From DASYZQ01 sp035946175 (lineage in GTDB: Bacteria > Patescibacteriota > Saccharimonadia > Saccharimonadales > UBA4665), in NCBI GenBank assembly GCA_035946175.1, contig DASYZQ010000026.1, forward strand, positions 28,389-92,388: a stretch of DNA of 64,000 bases, in the 5' to 3' direction. Below the pieces are notes generated by a model. The model saw nothing but the letters and a program-made list of their open reading frames with translations. It did no database searches and was not told the DNA's origin. Position 1 is the first letter of the stretch, and each line of letters begins with the position of its first letter. Made by a program: the position numbers and the translations under genes. Shown one piece after another: positions 63,000-64,000 of the stretch.

Positions 63000-63311
63000 A
63001 TGGTGGAGGTAGTCACCCACTACTCGAACACCCCTGACCTGCTCACTGACCTCCGTCGCACAGTCCAAGCAGTGACCGAGATGATCGTTGAGGACGACGA
63101 GCCAGATCTGTCTACCACTGCACCGGTCGATCGTCCATGGCAGGTACGGGACCGCCTCAGCCAGGCTGACATCGATCAGCTCATTGAGTCCTTCAAGGCA
63201 GGGTCCACCATCCCCGAACTGGTGGCTCACTATGGCATCTCGCGATCAAGCGTGAAGATGTTGCTTCGGCAGCACCACGTCTGGCGACGACGGCCAGGCT
63301 CTGTGCCCTGA
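63000..63311 (+). CDS. Small HTH protein, resolvase-C-terminal-like
   Basis: The 103-aa protein ends in RLSQADIDQLIESFKAGSTIPELVAHYGISRSSVKMLLRQHHVWRRR, a Hin-type helix-turn-helix. The first half is of unknown type. The DNA is G+C rich with many GAC, CTG and GTC codons, unlike the core genes. Such proteins are common in Actinobacteria and their phages. A strong hairpin follows. Confidence 0.65.
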   Translation: MVEVVTHYSNTPDLLTDLRRTVQAVTEMIVEDDEPDLSTTAPVDRPWQVRDRLSQADIDQLIESFKAGSTIPELVAHYGISRSSVKMLLRQHHVWRRRPGSVP

Positions 63312-63322
63312 TACTCAATCAC

Positions 63323-63358
63323 CCAGCCCGGCTGCCCCGTAACGGGTAGTCGGGCTGG
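63323..63358 (+). terminator. GC-rich hairpin after the HTH gene
   Basis: Arms CCAGCCCG and CGGGCTGG with further imperfect pairing inside, 12 nt after the stop. No T-run; resembles actinobacterial terminators. Confidence 0.55.
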
Positions 63359-63538
63359 TGTGCCCGGATGTGGCACCTGCTGGAACGTAAGCCCTCGGTG
63401 CTGTGATCCGACCATCTCCCAAGACTCCACGTCGTGTTTTTGTGTCTCTGTTTTAGCGAGAAGCACTTGTTTCCTAGTGTGCGTGGATATCTTGCCTCGT
63501 TATGTAATCACAACTGAAACGAAAGGACAAGGAAAACT

Positions 63539-64000
63539 ATGCAGGGAAGACTGAAACCCCTCGTTAGAACTACGGCTGTTAGCATCGGCTCACTCTGCAC
63601 GGGCTACGGTGGCCTGGACATGGCTGCTCAGGCGGTGTTCCAAGGGAAGCTCTCTTGGTGCTGTGACAACGATAAGCATGTAGCAACCATCCTGGCTGCT
63701 CGGTATCCCAACGTCCCTAACCTGGGTGATCTCACTGCCTTGGACTGGAGCCAGGTAGAGCCGGTTGACATCATCTGCGCAGGCTTTCCCTGCCAGGATA
63801 TTAGCTACTCAGGCAAAGGATTAGGTATTGAGAAGGGAGAACGAAGTGGGATCTGGAAAAATATCGTACATGGGATTTGCTGTCTACGACCGAGACTCAT
63901 ATTTGTGGAGAACGTGGCAGCCATCAGGAAACGAGGGCTTGACAGAGTTCTTGGAGACTTGGCCGAGCTCGGGTATGACGCGGTCTGGACGAGCCTGTCA
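63539..64000 (+). CDS. DNA (cytosine-5) methyltransferase, 3' end outside the window
   Basis: The visible 154 residues hold motif I (SIGSLCTGYGGLDM), motif IV with the catalytic Cys (AGFPCQDIS) and motif VI (FVENV). It would methylate cytosine in DNA. The start ATG (63539) has AAGGACAAGGA upstream. No partner nuclease is seen on the left. Sequence and G+C content point to an actinobacterial or phage source; the frame is open to the right edge. Confidence 0.9.
   Translation, partial: MQGRLKPLVRTTAVSIGSLCTGYGGLDMAAQAVFQGKLSWCCDNDKHVATILAARYPNVPNLGDLTALDWSQVEPVDIICAGFPCQDISYSGKGLGIEKGERSGIWKNIVHGICCLRPRLIFVENVAAIRKRGLDRVLGDLAELGYDAVWTSLS

Noticed and set aside
1..64000. Alternative genetic code (UGA as Gly), as in some CPR groups
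   Set aside because: RF2 is intact, and several genes (uppS, the Phd-type antitoxin, ftsE) end in TGA at tight overlaps. There is no sign of in-frame TGA in conserved genes.

Overview
The window looks like a chromosomal segment of a member of Candidatus Saccharibacteria (TM7, Patescibacteria/CPR) or a close relative. Supporting signs are a dense, short-gapped core of translation, division and secretion genes, a type-B L31 with a long basic tail, a class II (B12-dependent) ribonucleotide reductase with NrdR, a DUF5663-like protein, and a KGG-type stress protein. Both RF1 and RF2 are present and genes end in TGA, so the code is standard and not the UGA-Gly code of Gracilibacteria/Absconditabacteria. 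The assignment is inferred from gene content; no rRNA is present.

Positions 1-9.4 kb hold a peptidoglycan/division block on the minus strand (CHAP hydrolase, ftsX, ftsE, D,D-carboxypeptidase), then prfB, an M16 peptidase and secA. Positions 9.4-28 kb hold hpf, serS, a heliorhodopsin operon (heliorhodopsin, HAD phosphatase, Cas4/RecB-like nuclease), lysS, greA, proS, two intramembrane proteases, uppS, frr, a SpoT-like HD protein, tsf-rpsB, rpmE, prfA-prmC, an HtrA protease and lepB. Positions 28-48 kb hold rplU, ileS with a T-box leader, nrdJ/nrdR, ftsZ-ftsA, map-adk-yqeY-rpsU, priA-def-fmt, infB and rpsA.

From 48 kb to the right edge the window is accessory. It contains a ROK protein, an IrrE-like metallopeptidase, a KGG protein, an IS982-like insertion sequence with perfect 18-bp ends, two PIN-domain toxin-antitoxin pairs, a MazG-like gene between two copies of a ~50-bp repeat, a CGNR regulator divergent from an MFS exporter, a FAD oxidoreductase, a Fic protein with a changed catalytic motif, tRNA-Gly and tRNA-Phe. 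A 1.34-kb element is bounded by a second copy of the tRNA-Gly 3' half. The last kilobase (a small HTH protein and a 5'-partial-to-edge cytosine methyltransferase) is visibly more G+C rich and looks imported from an actinobacterium or its phage.

Many genes have a -10 hexamer only 6-9 nt before the start codon, which implies leaderless mRNAs. Both antitoxins, the Fic gene and the divergent CGNR/MFS pair follow this pattern, and the antitoxin and Fic promoters also carry inverted repeats that look like autoregulatory operators. The features I would examine first are the heliorhodopsin operon, the tRNA-Gly mini-element, the ileS T-box, and the Fic protein with its own operator.
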